From: Pseudomonas guangdongensis
Lineage (GTDB): Bacteria > Pseudomonadota > Gammaproteobacteria > Pseudomonadales > Pseudomonadaceae
Assembly (NCBI RefSeq): GCF_900105885.1
Contig: NZ_LT629780.1
Span: 930,001 to 994,000 of the forward strand
Length of the DNA: 64,000 nt
Direction: 5' to 3'
Shown: positions 30,643 to 43,594 of the stretch, in pieces
How positions within the stretch are numbered: position 1 is the stretch's first letter
How the letters are laid out: each line of letters opens with the position of its first letter
Notes under the pieces: generated by a model
What the model was told of the DNA's origin: nothing
Seen by the model: only the letters and a program-made list of their open reading frames with translations
Database searches by the model: none
Made by a program: the position numbers and the translations under genes

Positions 30643-31944
30643 ATGCCGACCCCGACCCACAGCCGCGAACACGCCCCTTCCTGGTACGCCGCCAGCGCCG
30701 CGCCGGCTCCGGCGCGGCCGTCACTGGAGGGCGAGGTCGTCGCCGACGTGTGCATCGTCGGCGGCGGCTACACCGGCCTCAACTGCGCCATCGAGCTGGC
30801 CCGGCGCGGCTACGCGGTGGTGCTGCTGGAGGCGCGGCTGCTCGGCTGGGGCGCCAGCGGGCGCAACGGCGGCCAGCTGATCCGCGGCGTCGGCCACGAC
30901 ATAGAGCGCTTCCTGCCGCTGCTCGGCGCCGACGGCGTGCGCCGCCTCAAGCGCTACGGCCTGGAGGCGGTGGAGCTGGTGCGCCGGCGCATCGACGAGT
31001 TCGCCATCGACTGCGACCTGCGCTGGGGCTACTGCGACCTGGCCAACCGTCCCGAGCATCTCGACGGCTTCCGCCGCGCCCGCGACGAGCTGCTGGAGCT
31101 GGGCTACCGCCACGAGCTGCGCCTGCTGCAGGCGGGCGAGATGCACCGGGTGGTCGGCTCGACGCGCTACTGCGGCGGGCTGATCGACATGGGCTCCGGG
31201 CACCTGCACCCGCTCAAGCTGGCGCTCGGCGAGGCGCGGGTGGCGGAGCGCCTGGGCGCGCGGCTGTTCGAGCGCTCGGCGGCGACGCGCATCGACTACG
31301 GCGCGCCGGTGCGCGTGCACACCGCGCGCGGCGCGGTGCGCGCCGAGCGGCTGATCCTCGCCTGCAACGCCTACCTGGACGGCCTGCAACCCTGGCTCTC
31401 CGGCAAGGTGCTGCCGGCCGGCAGCTACATCGTCGCCACCGAGCCGCTCGGCGAGGCACGCGCGCGGCAGCTGATCCCCGAGGACATGGCGCTGTGCGAC
31501 CAGCGCGTGGCCCTCGACTACTTCCGCCTGTCCGCCGACCGGCGCCTGCTGTTCGGCGGCGCCTGCCACTACTCCGGGCGCGATCCGGCGGACATCGCCG
31601 CCTACATGCGGCCGAAGCTGCTCAGGGTGTTTCCCCAGCTGGCGGACGCGCGCATCGACTACGCCTGGGGCGGGATGATCGGCATCGGCGCCAACCGCCT
31701 GCCGCAGCTCGGCCGCCTGCCCGGCCAGGCCAACGTCTGGTACGCCCAGGCCTATGCCGGCCATGGCCTCAACGCCACCCACCTGGCCGCCGAGCTGCTG
31801 GCCCGGGCGATCCACGGCGAGGACGCCAGCGGCTTCGAGCTGTTCGCCGCCGTGCCGCACCCGACCTTCCCCGGCGGCCCGCTGCTGCGCGCGCCGCTGC
31901 TGGCCCTGGGCATGCTCTGGGAGCGGCTCAAGGAACGCCTGTAG
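30643..31944 (+). CDS. FAD-dependent oxidoreductase, gamma-glutamylputrescine oxidase-like
   Basis: A 433-residue DAO-family flavoenzyme related to PuuB. The FAD motif is 'VCIVGGGYTGLNCAIELARRG' near residue 38, with 'ASGRNGGQLIRG' and the C-terminal 'AQAYAGHGLNATHLA'. It probably oxidises a secondary or gamma-glutamyl-linked amine, feeding the KauB-type dehydrogenase encoded nearby. The start at 30643 aligns best with relatives; 30601 is an in-frame alternative. It is 48 bases downstream of the lrp gene and converges with the MFS gene, 4 bases away. Homologue in PAO1: PA5309. Confidence 0.87.
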   Translation: MPTPTHSREHAPSWYAASAAPAPARPSLEGEVVADVCIVGGGYTGLNCAIELARRGYAVVLLEARLLGWGASGRNGGQLIRGVGHDIERFLPLLGADGVRRLKRYGLEAVELVRRRIDEFAIDCDLRWGYCDLANRPEHLDGFRRARDELLELGYRHELRLLQAGEMHRVVGSTRYCGGLIDMGSGHLHPLKLALGEARVAERLGARLFERSAATRIDYGAPVRVHTARGAVRAERLILACNAYLDGLQPWLSGKVLPAGSYIVATEPLGEARARQLIPEDMALCDQRVALDYFRLSADRRLLFGGACHYSGRDPADIAAYMRPKLLRVFPQLADARIDYAWGGMIGIGANRLPQLGRLPGQANVWYAQAYAGHGLNATHLAAELLARAIHGEDASGFELFAAVPHPTFPGGPLLRAPLLALGMLWERLKERL

Positions 31945-31948
31945 CGCC

Positions 31949-33094
31949 CTACTCCGCCGCGCCGCGCAGCACGAAGGCGTCGCGGCGCGCCGCCAGCGCC
32001 AGCAACAAAAGCGCCCCCGCGGCCATCGACCAGGGCAGCACATGGCCGCTCAGCCACTGGCTGCCGGCGCCGGTGGACAGCGGCCCGAGCAGGCAGCCGA
32101 TGCCCCACAGCAGGGCGATGTGCGCGTTGGCGCGCACCAGCGCGGCGTCGCGGTAGCGCGCGCCGACCAGGATCAGCGCCAGGGTGTAGAGGCCGCCGGC
32201 GCTGGCGCCGAACACCAGCAGCAGCGGCCAGACCAGCGGCGAGTGCAGCAGCGCCGGCAGCGCCAGGCTGCTGGCCAGCAGCAGCAGGGCGCAGCCGCGG
32301 AACAGCGCGGCGCGCGGCAGGCGGTCGGCGAGCAGGCCCAGCGGCAGCTGCAGCAGGGCGTTGCCGACCACCACCGCGCTGGTCATCTGCAGCACCCGGG
32401 CCTGGGGAAAGTCCTCGCGCAGCAGGTAGATCGGCAGCAGGGTGAGCACCATCGCCTCGAAGGCGGCGAACAGCACCACCGCCCAGGCGATGGCCGGCTG
32501 GCCGCGGCAGAAGCGCCACAGCCCCTGGCCGGCGCCGGCGTGCCCCGCCACCTGCGGCGCGCCCTCGCGCCCGGCCAGCAGCCAGGGGCCGAGCAGCAGC
32601 AGCGCGCTGGCCACCCAGAAGCCGGCATCCCCGGTCGTGCCCAGCACGCCGAGCAGCAGCGGCCCGCACAGCTGGCTGACCGCGAAGCCGGTGCCGTACA
32701 GCGCCACCAGCCGGCCGCGCCAGGCGTCGCTGACCAGCTGGTTGATCCAGCTCTCGCCGAGCACGAAGACCACGGTCAGCGACACCCCGAGCAGCAGGCG
32801 CAGCAGCAGCCACAGCGGGTAGGACGGCCACAGCGCCAGCCCCGCCACCGACAGCGCGCTGAGCCACAGGCACAGCTGCAGGCTGCGCCGCGTGCCGCAC
32901 AGGCCGGCCAGCGGGCCGGTCAGCCGCGCGCCGAGCAGCACGCCGAAGGCCGGCATCGCCGCCATCACGCCGATGGCGAAGGCGCCGTAGCCCCAGGCGT
33001 CGAGGCGCAACGACACCAGCGGCAGGCTCACCCCCATCGCCAGGCCCACCAGCACCACGGCGCAGGTCACCGTCCCATAGGTCATCCACTGCAC
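31949..33094 (-). CDS. MFS transporter
   Basis: A 381-residue inner-membrane transporter with about 12 hydrophobic segments and typical MFS loops ('GARLTGPLAGLCGTRRSLQ' between segments 2 and 3, 'GLLADRLPRAALFRGC' in the second half). It resembles the YcaD-type group. A GTG start at 33094 is chosen for GAGGAG 6-7 bases upstream; the first in-frame ATG is three codons later. The neighbours deal with amines and amino acids, so a small amine or amino acid substrate is possible, but nothing in the sequence names it. Confidence 0.87.
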   Translation of the reverse strand: MQWMTYGTVTCAVVLVGLAMGVSLPLVSLRLDAWGYGAFAIGVMAAMPAFGVLLGARLTGPLAGLCGTRRSLQLCLWLSALSVAGLALWPSYPLWLLLRLLLGVSLTVVFVLGESWINQLVSDAWRGRLVALYGTGFAVSQLCGPLLLGVLGTTGDAGFWVASALLLLGPWLLAGREGAPQVAGHAGAGQGLWRFCRGQPAIAWAVVLFAAFEAMVLTLLPIYLLREDFPQARVLQMTSAVVVGNALLQLPLGLLADRLPRAALFRGCALLLLASSLALPALLHSPLVWPLLLVFGASAGGLYTLALILVGARYRDAALVRANAHIALLWGIGCLLGPLSTGAGSQWLSGHVLPWSMAAGALLLLALAARRDAFVLRGAAE

Positions 33095-33185
33095 GGTCGT
33101 TCTCCTCTGCAACAAACGCGGCGGCCGGTCCCCCTCGCGGAAGACCGGCCGCCCTGCCCGGCCGCAGCCGGCCGGAAACCCCGGA

Positions 33186-34679
<1,494 letters not shown>

Positions 34680-34870
34680 GGGCGATCCTCCGCTGTCGGT
34701 GATGGCCCATCATGGCGGCGCCGAGGGCCGGGCCGCAAGCCGCGACGCCGCGGGCCGGCCTCCGCACCCGACCGCGGCGAGGCGCCGGCGCCGGACGCGC
34801 CGGCCACGGCGCAGGGCGCCTTCGGGGCGGCGGCAGCGGCCCGGCAGCACCGGCCGGGCTTGCGGAATCT

Positions 34871-34916
34871 TTGACAGATCGCCGGGAGCGGCGCTATATC
34901 GTTCAGGATATCGAAC
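34871..34916 (+). promoter_or_regulatory. Promoter of the omega-aminotransferase gene with repeat operator
   Basis: -35 TTGACA (34871-34876, perfect) and -10 TATATC (34895-34900, 18-base spacer). ATATCG occurs twice, at 34896-34901 and 34908-34913, exactly 12 bases apart and overlapping the -10. GTTC and GAAC (34901-34904, 34913-34916) also form an inverted repeat. A regulator probably binds here; none is encoded next to it. Confidence 0.6.
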
Positions 34917-34955
34917 ACCGACCACGCCCGATTCCTCCCGCACGCAGGTCCCGCC

Positions 34956-36278
<1,323 letters not shown>

Positions 36279-36297
36279 GGCGGTTTTCCCGGGCAAC

Positions 36298-36325
36298 AAA
36301 AAACCCGCCACGAGGGCGGGTTTTT
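36298..36325. terminator. Bidirectional terminator shared by the aminotransferase and rpmG
   Basis: CCCGCC and GGCGGG pair around ACGAG, flanked by A6 and T5. The two genes converge on it. Confidence 0.9.
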
Positions 36326-36343
36326 CTTCAAGGGCCGGATCAA

Positions 36344-36499
36344 TTACTTGATCTTGGCTTCCTTGTAGATCACATGCTTGCGGACAACCGGATCGAACTT
36401 CTTGATCTCGAGCTTGCCGGGCATGGTGCGCTTGTTCTTGTCGGTGGTGTAGAAATGGCCGGTACCGGCACTGGACACCAGACGGATCAGGTCACGCAT
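36344..36499 (-). CDS. rpmG: 50S ribosomal protein L33
   Basis: A 51-residue ribosomal protein, identified by reading the minus strand: it starts '[19 protein letters not shown]' and ends '[12 protein letters not shown]'. It lacks the CXXC zinc pairs seen in some L33 forms, as usual for the pseudomonad main copy. AAGGAGC lies 6 bases before the ATG. It is 11 bases downstream of rpmB in the same transcript. Confidence 0.95.
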   Translation of the reverse strand: MRDLIRLVSSAGTGHFYTTDKNKRTMPGKLEIKKFDPVVRKHVIYKEAKIK

Positions 36500-36510
36500 G
36501 ATGATGCTCC

Positions 36511-36747
36511 TTAAACTTTTTCGCCGCGAGTACGCAGCTCAGCCAGAACGGCGTCGATGCCGCGCTTGTCGATGATGCGCATGCCCTTGGCCGATACGCG
36601 CAGACGCACGAAACGCTTCTCGGATTCGACCCAGAAACGATGGTACTGCAGGTTCGGCAGGAAGCGACGACGGGTTTTGTTGTTAGCGTGGGAAATGTTG
36701 TTCCCGGTAACCGGACCCTTACCGGTTACTTGACAGACTCTCGACAT
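36511..36747 (-). CDS. rpmB: 50S ribosomal protein L28
   Basis: A 78-residue large-subunit protein with the L28 opening '[28 protein letters not shown]', the same length as in E. coli. It is the first gene of rpmB-rpmG, with a long 5' leader of about 125 bases that holds a strong hairpin. Confidence 0.97.
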   Translation of the reverse strand: MSRVCQVTGKGPVTGNNISHANNKTRRRFLPNLQYHRFWVESEKRFVRLRVSAKGMRIIDKRGIDAVLAELRTRGEKV

Positions 36748-36771
36748 ACCTCAGCCCTCTTGACCACATGC

Positions 36772-36790
36772 CCAACCCGGCATGGGTTGG
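36772..36790 (-). promoter_or_regulatory. Hairpin in the rpmB leader
   Basis: A perfect 7-bp stem, CCAACCC/GGGTTGG, with a 5-base loop lies 25 bases before the rpmB start. It is a candidate structure for autogenous or growth-linked control of L28/L33, without direct evidence. Confidence 0.4.
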
Positions 36791-36881
36791 CCGCTTGAAT
36801 CGGTGTGAATCTCAGTTTCCATCGGGGTCTTACCAGCCATGCCAGCGGGCTGAAAGGCCGGGCCCCAGAAAAGAGCGCCGT

Positions 36882-36910
36882 TTTATAGCAGAAAGCCCCT
36901 GCACTCGCAA
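36882..36910 (-). promoter_or_regulatory. rpmB-rpmG promoter
   Basis: On the minus strand, -35 TTGCGA (36905-36910), 17-base spacer and -10 TATAAA (36882-36887), one of the best sigma-70 matches in the window. Transcription would start near 36875. Confidence 0.75.
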
Positions 36911-36966
36911 GGCACGCTTGCCGCTCCCGACCGTCGGCGCAACCGCGCCGCAGGCCGCGCAGCATC

Positions 36967-37641
36967 TCAGATCCAGCCGTATTCGGCGAGCGAAACCGGC
37001 TCGCCGTCGCCGATCACGAAATGATCCAGCACCCGCACCTCGACCAGCGCCAGCGCTTCCTTGAGCCTGGCAGTCAGCTGGCGGTCGGCCTGGCTGGGCT
37101 CGGCGACCCCGGAGGGATGGTTGTGGGTGAGGATCAGCGCCGCGGCGTTGTGCGCCAGGGCGCGCTTGACCACCTGGCGCGGGTAGACGCTGGCGCCATC
37201 GATGGAGCCGTGGAACAGCACCTCGAAGGCCAGCACGCGGTGGCGGGTGTCGAGGAACAGGCAGGCGAACAGTTCGTGGGGCTCGTGGCGCAGCCGCGCC
37301 TTGAGGTAGTCGCGCACCGCCTGCGGGCTCTCCAGCGCCGAATCGCGCTGGATGCGCGCGGCCAGGTGGCGACGGCCCATTTCCAGCACCGCCTGCAGCT
37401 GCGCATACTTGGCCGGGCCGAGGCCCAGATGGGCGCTGAATTCGCCCAGTTCGGCCTCCAGCAGCTGGCGCAGGCCACCGAACTCGACCAGCAGACGGCG
37501 GGCCAGGTCCACCGCGCTGCAGCCGGTCACCCCGGTGCGCAGAAAGATCGCCAGCAGCTCGGCGTCGCTGAGCGCCGCCGCGCCGCGAGCCAGCAGTTTT
37601 TCCCGCGGCCGCTCCTCGGCCGGCCAGTCGCGAATGCTCAT
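36967..37641 (-). CDS. radC: RadC/YeeS-family JAMM-fold protein
   Basis: A 224-residue protein with a short HhH-like N-terminal part ('[26 protein letters not shown]') and a C-terminal JAMM metallo-domain whose zinc motif is '[22 protein letters not shown]'. The old link to DNA repair rests on a misassigned mutation, so the role is unclear. GGGAGGGG precedes the ATG. It is divergent from coaBC, as in PAO1 (PA5319-PA5320). Confidence 0.93.
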   Translation of the reverse strand: MSIRDWPAEERPREKLLARGAAALSDAELLAIFLRTGVTGCSAVDLARRLLVEFGGLRQLLEAELGEFSAHLGLGPAKYAQLQAVLEMGRRHLAARIQRDSALESPQAVRDYLKARLRHEPHELFACLFLDTRHRVLAFEVLFHGSIDGASVYPRQVVKRALAHNAAALILTHNHPSGVAEPSQADRQLTARLKEALALVEVRVLDHFVIGDGEPVSLAEYGWI

Positions 37642-37827
37642 CTTGCCCCTCCCTGTCGGTGTCGCAAACGGCCGCGACCACGGCCGTGGCGCCGCCGTGC
37701 GCCCCCTGCGGGGCGCCGGTGCGCTGTGCTATCTTAGCGGCCGATTCCGCGACCCGGCGGCGCAGGCCGTGACCCGCCTCACGCCGCGCGTCATCCATCC
37801 CCCACTTCCTCGAAACAAGGCAGGTTC

Positions 37828-39036
37828 ATGCAGCGGCTGCAGCGTAAACGCATCGTCCTGGGAGTCGGCGGCGGCATCGCCGCCTACAAGAGCGCCGAAC
37901 TGATCCGCCGCCTGCGCGACCAGGGCGCCGAGGTGCGCGTGGTGATGACCCGCGCCGCCCGCGAATTCATCACCCCGCTGACCCTGCAGGCGCTGTCCGG
38001 CCACCCGGTGTTCAACGACCTGCTCGACCCGGCCGCCGAGGCGGCCATGGGCCATATCGAGCTGGCCCGCTGGGCCGACCTGATCCTCGTCGCCCCGGCC
38101 ACCGCCGACCTGATGGCGCGCCTGGCCCAGGGCCTGGCCGACGACCTCCTGACCACCCTGGTGCTGGCCAGCGACGCCCCGGTGGCGCTGGCCCCGGCGA
38201 TGAACCAGGCGATGTGGCGCGATCCGGCCACCCAGGCCAACGCCGAGCGCCTCGCCGGTCGCGGCATGCGCCTGTTCGGCCCCGGCGCCGGCAGCCAGGC
38301 CTGCGGCGACAGCGGCCCGGGACGCATGCTCGAAGCCGACGAACTGGCCCAGCGCGCCGCCGACTGCTTCGAGCGCGGCCTGCTCACCGGTCGCCGGGTG
38401 CTGATCACCGCCGGGCCGACCCGCGAGGCGATCGACCCGGTGCGCTACGTCAGCAACCACAGCTCGGGCAAGATGGGCTTCGCCCTCGCCGAGGCGGCCG
38501 CCGAGGCCGGCGCGGCGGTGACCCTGGTCAGCGGCCCGGTGCACCTGCCGACCCCGCAGCGGGTCGCGCGCATCGACGTGGTCAGCGCCCGCGACATGCT
38601 CGCCGCCTGCGAGGGCGCCATGCCCTGCGACATCCTGATCGCCGCCGCGGCGGTGGCCGACTACCGCCCCGAGGCGGTCGCCAGCCAGAAGATGAAGAAG
38701 GACCCGGGCAGCGACGACGGCCTGACCCTGCGCCTGGTGCGCAACCCGGACATCCTCGCCACCCTGGCCGCGCGCGCCGACCGGCCGTTCAGCGTCGGCT
38801 TCGCCGCCGAGACCGAACACCTGCTCGACTACGCCGCGCGCAAGCTCAAGAGCAAGAACCTCGACCTGATCGTCGCCAACGACGTGGCCAACCCGCAGAT
38901 CGGCTTCAACAGCGAGGACAACGCGGTCAGCGTGATCGACCGCGCCCTGCAGGCCACCCGTTTCGAACAGGCCAGCAAGGGACAGATCGCCCGCCAGCTG
39001 ATCGCCTTCATCGCCGCCCGCTACCACCAGAGCTGA
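37828..39036 (+). CDS. coaBC: CoaBC, phosphopantothenoylcysteine synthetase/decarboxylase
   Basis: A 402-residue bifunctional flavoprotein of coenzyme A synthesis. The N-terminal CoaC half decarboxylates phosphopantothenoylcysteine, with the catalytic His75 in '[11 protein letters not shown]' and Cys158 in '[13 protein letters not shown]'. The C-terminal CoaB half joins cysteine to phosphopantothenate with CTP ('[24 protein letters not shown]', 'KMKKDPG'). It is followed after 6 bases by dut. Confidence 0.96.
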   Translation: MQRLQRKRIVLGVGGGIAAYKSAELIRRLRDQGAEVRVVMTRAAREFITPLTLQALSGHPVFNDLLDPAAEAAMGHIELARWADLILVAPATADLMARLAQGLADDLLTTLVLASDAPVALAPAMNQAMWRDPATQANAERLAGRGMRLFGPGAGSQACGDSGPGRMLEADELAQRAADCFERGLLTGRRVLITAGPTREAIDPVRYVSNHSSGKMGFALAEAAAEAGAAVTLVSGPVHLPTPQRVARIDVVSARDMLAACEGAMPCDILIAAAAVADYRPEAVASQKMKKDPGSDDGLTLRLVRNPDILATLAARADRPFSVGFAAETEHLLDYAARKLKSKNLDLIVANDVANPQIGFNSEDNAVSVIDRALQATRFEQASKGQIARQLIAFIAARYHQS

Positions 39037-39042
39037 TTTCCG

Positions 39043-39498
39043 ATGCACGCACTGCAAGCCAAGATTCTCGACCCGCGCCTCGGCCGCGACTTCCCGCTGC
39101 CCGAGTACGCCACCCCCGGCTCCGCCGGCCTCGACCTGCGCGCCCTGCTGCAGGCCGACCTGACCCTGGAGCCCGGGCAGACCGTGCTGATCCCCACCGG
39201 CCTGGCCATCCACGTCGCCGACCCCAACCTCGCCGCGCTGATCCTGCCGCGCTCGGGCCTCGGCCACAAACACGGCATCGTGCTCGGCAACCTGGTCGGG
39301 CTGATCGACTCCGACTACCAGGGCGAGCTGATGGTCTCCTGCTGGAACCGCGGCCAGAGCGCCTTCACCATCGGCGTCGGCGAGCGCATCGCCCAGCTGG
39401 TGCTGGTGCCGGTGGTGCAGGCGCGTTTCGAGCTGGTCGAGTCCTTCGACGGCAGCACCCGCGGCACTGGCGGCTTCGGCCACAGCGGCCAGCACTGA
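39043..39498 (+). CDS. dut: Dut, dUTP pyrophosphatase
   Basis: A 151-residue trimeric dUTPase that hydrolyses dUTP to dUMP, keeping uracil out of DNA and feeding dTMP synthesis. All five motifs are present: '[11 protein letters not shown]', '[11 protein letters not shown]', '[15 protein letters not shown]', '[11 protein letters not shown]' and the C-terminal '[12 protein letters not shown]', which closes over the active site. Length equals E. coli Dut. It is tightly linked to coaBC. Confidence 0.97.
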   Translation: MHALQAKILDPRLGRDFPLPEYATPGSAGLDLRALLQADLTLEPGQTVLIPTGLAIHVADPNLAALILPRSGLGHKHGIVLGNLVGLIDSDYQGELMVSCWNRGQSAFTIGVGERIAQLVLVPVVQARFELVESFDGSTRGTGGFGHSGQH

Positions 39499-39556
39499 TC
39501 CGATCCCGGCGGTAGCGCCGCCATCCCCGAACCTGCGCACGGAGCCTCATCCGCAC

Positions 39557-40942
39557 ATGACTTCTGCACCCCAGCTGCCGGCCGGAATCTTCCGCGCCTA
39601 CGACATCCGCGGCGTGGTCGGCGACAGCCTGACCGCCGACACCGCTTACTGGATCGGCCGCGCCATCGGCGCGGAAAGCCTCGCCTGCGGCGAGCCGGGC
39701 GTGGTGGTCGGCCGCGACGGCCGGCTGTCCGGCCCGGAACTGGCCAGCAGCCTGATCCGCGGTCTGTGCGAGGCCGGCTGCGACGTCACCGACGTCGGCA
39801 TGGTGCCGACCCCGGTGCTGTACTTCGCCGCCAACACCCTCGGCCCGCGCAGCGGGGTGATGGTCACCGGCAGCCACAACCCGCCGGACTACAACGGCTT
39901 CAAGATCATGATCGCCGGCGAGACCCTGTCCGGCGAACGCATCCAGCGCCTCTACCGGCGCCTGCAGGACGGCGAGCTGAGCAGCGGCGCCGGCCAGTGC
40001 CGCCAGGCCGGGATCCTCGACGCCTACCGCGCGCGCATCCTCGGCGACCTGAAGGTCGAGCGCCGGCTCAAGGTGGTGGTCGACTGCGGCAACGGCGTGG
40101 CCGGAGTCAACGCCCCCGAGCTGATCGAGGCGCTGGGCTGCGAGGTGATCCCGCTGTTCTGCGAAGTGGACGGCACCTTCCCCAACCACCACCCCGATCC
40201 GGGCAAGCCGGAGAACCTCAGGGACCTGATCGCCAAGGTCGCCGAGACCGGCGCCGACCTCGGCCTGGCCTTCGACGGCGACGGCGACCGCGTCGGCGTG
40301 GTGACCAACACGGGCGAGATGATCTACCCCGACCGCCTGCTGATGCTGTTCGCCCGCGACGTGCTGGGCCGCAACCCCGGCGCCGAGATCATCTACGACG
40401 TCAAGTGCACCCGCGGCCTGGCCGGAGTGATCGCCGCCCAGGGCGGCCGGCCGCTGATGTGGAAGACCGGCCACTCGCTGATCAAGGCGAAGATGAAGGA
40501 AACCGGCGCCCTGCTGGCCGGCGAGATGAGCGGGCACATCTTCTTCAAGGAGCGCTGGTACGGCTTCGACGACGGCATCTACAGCGCCGCGCGCCTGCTG
40601 GAAATCCTCAGCCTCGACGGCCGCAGCGCCGCGGCGGTGTTCGCCGACTTCCCGGTGGCGCTGTCCACTCCGGAAATCAACATCAGCGTCGGCGACGAGC
40701 GCAAGTTCGCCCTGATCGAGGCCCTGCAGCGCGACGCCCAGTGGGGCGAGGCCAGCCTGTTCACCCTCGACGGCGTGCGCGTCGACTACCCCTACGGCTG
40801 GGGCCTGGTGCGCGCCTCCAACACCACCCCGGTGCTGGTGCTGCGCTTCGAGGCCGACAGCGCCGAGCAACTTTCGCAGATCCAGCAGGTCTTCCACGAC
40901 CAGCTCAAGGCCGTGGCCGCCGATCTGGAACTGCCCTTCTGA
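39557..40942 (+). CDS. algC: AlgC, phosphomannomutase/phosphoglucomutase
   Basis: A 461-residue alpha-D-phosphohexomutase interconverting mannose-6-P/mannose-1-P and glucose-6-P/glucose-1-P for alginate, LPS and rhamnolipid precursors. The phosphoserine is Ser106 in 'VTGSHNPPDYNG', the metal loop is 'FDGDGDRVG', the sugar-binding loop is 'GEMSGHIFF' and the phosphate site is 'RASNTTPVLVLRFE'. The start at 39557 gives the usual 460-residue form; GGAG is 12 bases upstream. It is followed by argB after 15 bases. Confidence 0.96.
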   Translation: MTSAPQLPAGIFRAYDIRGVVGDSLTADTAYWIGRAIGAESLACGEPGVVVGRDGRLSGPELASSLIRGLCEAGCDVTDVGMVPTPVLYFAANTLGPRSGVMVTGSHNPPDYNGFKIMIAGETLSGERIQRLYRRLQDGELSSGAGQCRQAGILDAYRARILGDLKVERRLKVVVDCGNGVAGVNAPELIEALGCEVIPLFCEVDGTFPNHHPDPGKPENLRDLIAKVAETGADLGLAFDGDGDRVGVVTNTGEMIYPDRLLMLFARDVLGRNPGAEIIYDVKCTRGLAGVIAAQGGRPLMWKTGHSLIKAKMKETGALLAGEMSGHIFFKERWYGFDDGIYSAARLLEILSLDGRSAAAVFADFPVALSTPEINISVGDERKFALIEALQRDAQWGEASLFTLDGVRVDYPYGWGLVRASNTTPVLVLRFEADSAEQLSQIQQVFHDQLKAVAADLELPF

Positions 40943-41860
<918 letters not shown>

Positions 41861-41873
41861 GCCGGCGGTCATG

Positions 41874-41904
41874 AAAAAAGGGGAGCCCGCGGGCTCCCCT
41901 TTTT
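41874..41904. terminator. Bidirectional terminator between argB and the DUF3360 gene
   Basis: A 9-bp perfect stem, GGGGAGCCC/GGGCTCCCC, is flanked by A6 and T5. Both converging genes end here. Confidence 0.93.
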
Positions 41905-41921
41905 CGTGTCGCCGGCGGACC

Positions 41922-43400
41922 TCAGTTCGCCAGGCTGCGGAACGATTCCAGCAGCGCCGGAATGCCCGGGAACATGCCGATGGCGGCCATCACCCCGCAG
42001 AGGATCAGGAAGGTGATGCCCGGGATGACCCAGCGGTCGCGCCGGCTCAGGCTCTGGCCGCGCGCCTTGTCGCCGATGATGCCGAGGTTGTCCAGCAGCA
42101 TGGTCAGCGACCAGCCGAACACCGGATTCACCAGCGCCGAGGAGAAGATCACGATGGCCGCGGACTGCGAGGTCTTGCCCTCGCGGGTCATCTGCATGCC
42201 GGCTTCCAGCAGCGGCAGGTACACGCCGACCAGCAGCGCCACGCTGAGCACCGGCGGCCAGATCGCCAGGTCCATCGGGTAGCCCCAGATCGCGGCGACC
42301 ACGCAGAGCAGGCCGGTGAGCAGCGCGCCGGCCGGGATCGGCCGCTTGGCGATGGCCGCCGGAACCATGTAGGTGCCCCAGGAGGACGTCAGGTTGCCGC
42401 CGCCCAGCGCGGTACCGACCACCTGGCGCGCCGCGGCGATGCACATGGTGTCGTCGATGTTCATCAGCACTTTCTTGGCCTTGGGCGGATAGTTCAGCTC
42501 CTGGAAGATCCGGTGACCGAGAAAGTCCGGCGACCACATGGCCACCGCCAATACCGCGAAAGGCGCCACGGCGATGAAGTGGTGCAATTCGGGCAGGCCC
42601 AGCTGCCAGCCGGTATTTTCACCCCACCAGTAAGCCGGATTCAGATTGGGAATACCCGGCTCGGTGCTGAATTCGAAGGGCGCGCCGAGCGCGAAGGCAA
42701 TTACCGCGGCCATGATCGCGCCGAGCGGAATCGCCAGCCAGCGCATGCGGATGTGTTCGAGGTAGGCGTACATGACGATGGTGGCGAAGACGATCACGAA
42801 GGCCAGATACCCCATGTCGAAACCGTCGGCCCAGGCGAACAGGCTCTTGATCTGCGAGGTCACGCCGATGAAGCCCAGATAGAGCAGCAGACCGCCGCAC
42901 ACCCCGTCGCTGGTCAGCCGCGCCAGCAGGCTGCCGCCCTTGAGCATCCCCAGGGCGAAGCCCAGCACACCGACCATGATACCCAGCGCCATCGGGTGGC
43001 CGCCGGAGGCGACGATCAGCGGAATCAGCGGAATCAGCGGGCCGTGGGTGCCGGCGAGGTTGGCGTTGGGGTTGAGGAAACCGGAGAACAGCACCACGAA
43101 GAGGATCGCGGCGATCAGCATCTCGTAGCGGGCGTTCTCGATGACGAACTCGCTGGACAGCCCCAGGGGCGCGGCGAAGGCGGCTACCACCGCGGCGACC
43201 ATGACGATCTTGCCGATGGTCGCGGCCATCGCCGGCACCCAGTCCTCCAGCTCGAAGCGGTAATCGCGCAGCGGCAGATTGATGCCCCAGCGCCGCGGCG
43301 CCATGATGCTCAGTTCGTGTTCGAGATATTCTTCCCGCGAGGCGAAGGCTGTTCTTGGCTTATGTAGCTCACGGTAGTTCTTTTGATTATTGTCACTCAT
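41922..43400 (-). CDS. DUF3360-like polytopic membrane protein, putative transporter
   Basis: A 492-residue inner-membrane protein with about 12 hydrophobic segments after a soluble 55-residue N-terminus ('SDNNQKNYRELHKPRTAFASREEYLEHEL'). Half-helix-like glycine-rich stretches ('ASGGHPMALGIMVGVLG', 'VVGTALGGGNLTSSWGTYMVP') recall the NCS2/SulP transporter fold. It resembles DUF3360-family proteins from marine bacteria; this family call is from memory and moderate. It separates argB from pyrE. Its 5' part and upstream flank are less GC-rich than the neighbours, suggesting gain by transfer. Substrate unknown. Confidence 0.75.
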   Translation of the reverse strand: MSDNNQKNYRELHKPRTAFASREEYLEHELSIMAPRRWGINLPLRDYRFELEDWVPAMAATIGKIVMVAAVVAAFAAPLGLSSEFVIENARYEMLIAAILFVVLFSGFLNPNANLAGTHGPLIPLIPLIVASGGHPMALGIMVGVLGFALGMLKGGSLLARLTSDGVCGGLLLYLGFIGVTSQIKSLFAWADGFDMGYLAFVIVFATIVMYAYLEHIRMRWLAIPLGAIMAAVIAFALGAPFEFSTEPGIPNLNPAYWWGENTGWQLGLPELHHFIAVAPFAVLAVAMWSPDFLGHRIFQELNYPPKAKKVLMNIDDTMCIAAARQVVGTALGGGNLTSSWGTYMVPAAIAKRPIPAGALLTGLLCVVAAIWGYPMDLAIWPPVLSVALLVGVYLPLLEAGMQMTREGKTSQSAAIVIFSSALVNPVFGWSLTMLLDNLGIIGDKARGQSLSRRDRWVIPGITFLILCGVMAAIGMFPGIPALLESFRSLAN

Positions 43401-43594
43401 ATCTTCAACTACTTAAAAGTTAGGATTAAAGGCGAACGGCGGCCGTAGCCGCTTCGCCCTGATTAATCGCTATTATTCTTATGATATGGGACGCCCATGT
43501 CTGGCATGAGCGTCTGGCAGGCCTCGAACTGGAATGCCAATTCAGAAAAATAATCTTTTTAATAGTTGTTATATGGCCCGGACAATATCGCCGC
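43401..43594. other. AT-richer intergenic region with imperfect hairpin
   Basis: No gene is supported. An imperfect inverted repeat (GGCGAAcGGC / GCCgcTTCGCC, 43431-43458) lies in the leader of the DUF3360 gene. AT-rich candidate -10 sequences for that gene (minus strand) occur around 43470-43490, and another AT-rich stretch, at 43549-43574, lies just past the pyrE stop. Confidence 0.4.

Noticed and set aside
28653..32156. A 1167-codon plus-strand open frame across dadA, lrp and the oxidoreductase
   Set aside because: The same kind of GC-driven frame; its translation has no recognisable fold and the real genes in other frames account for the region.
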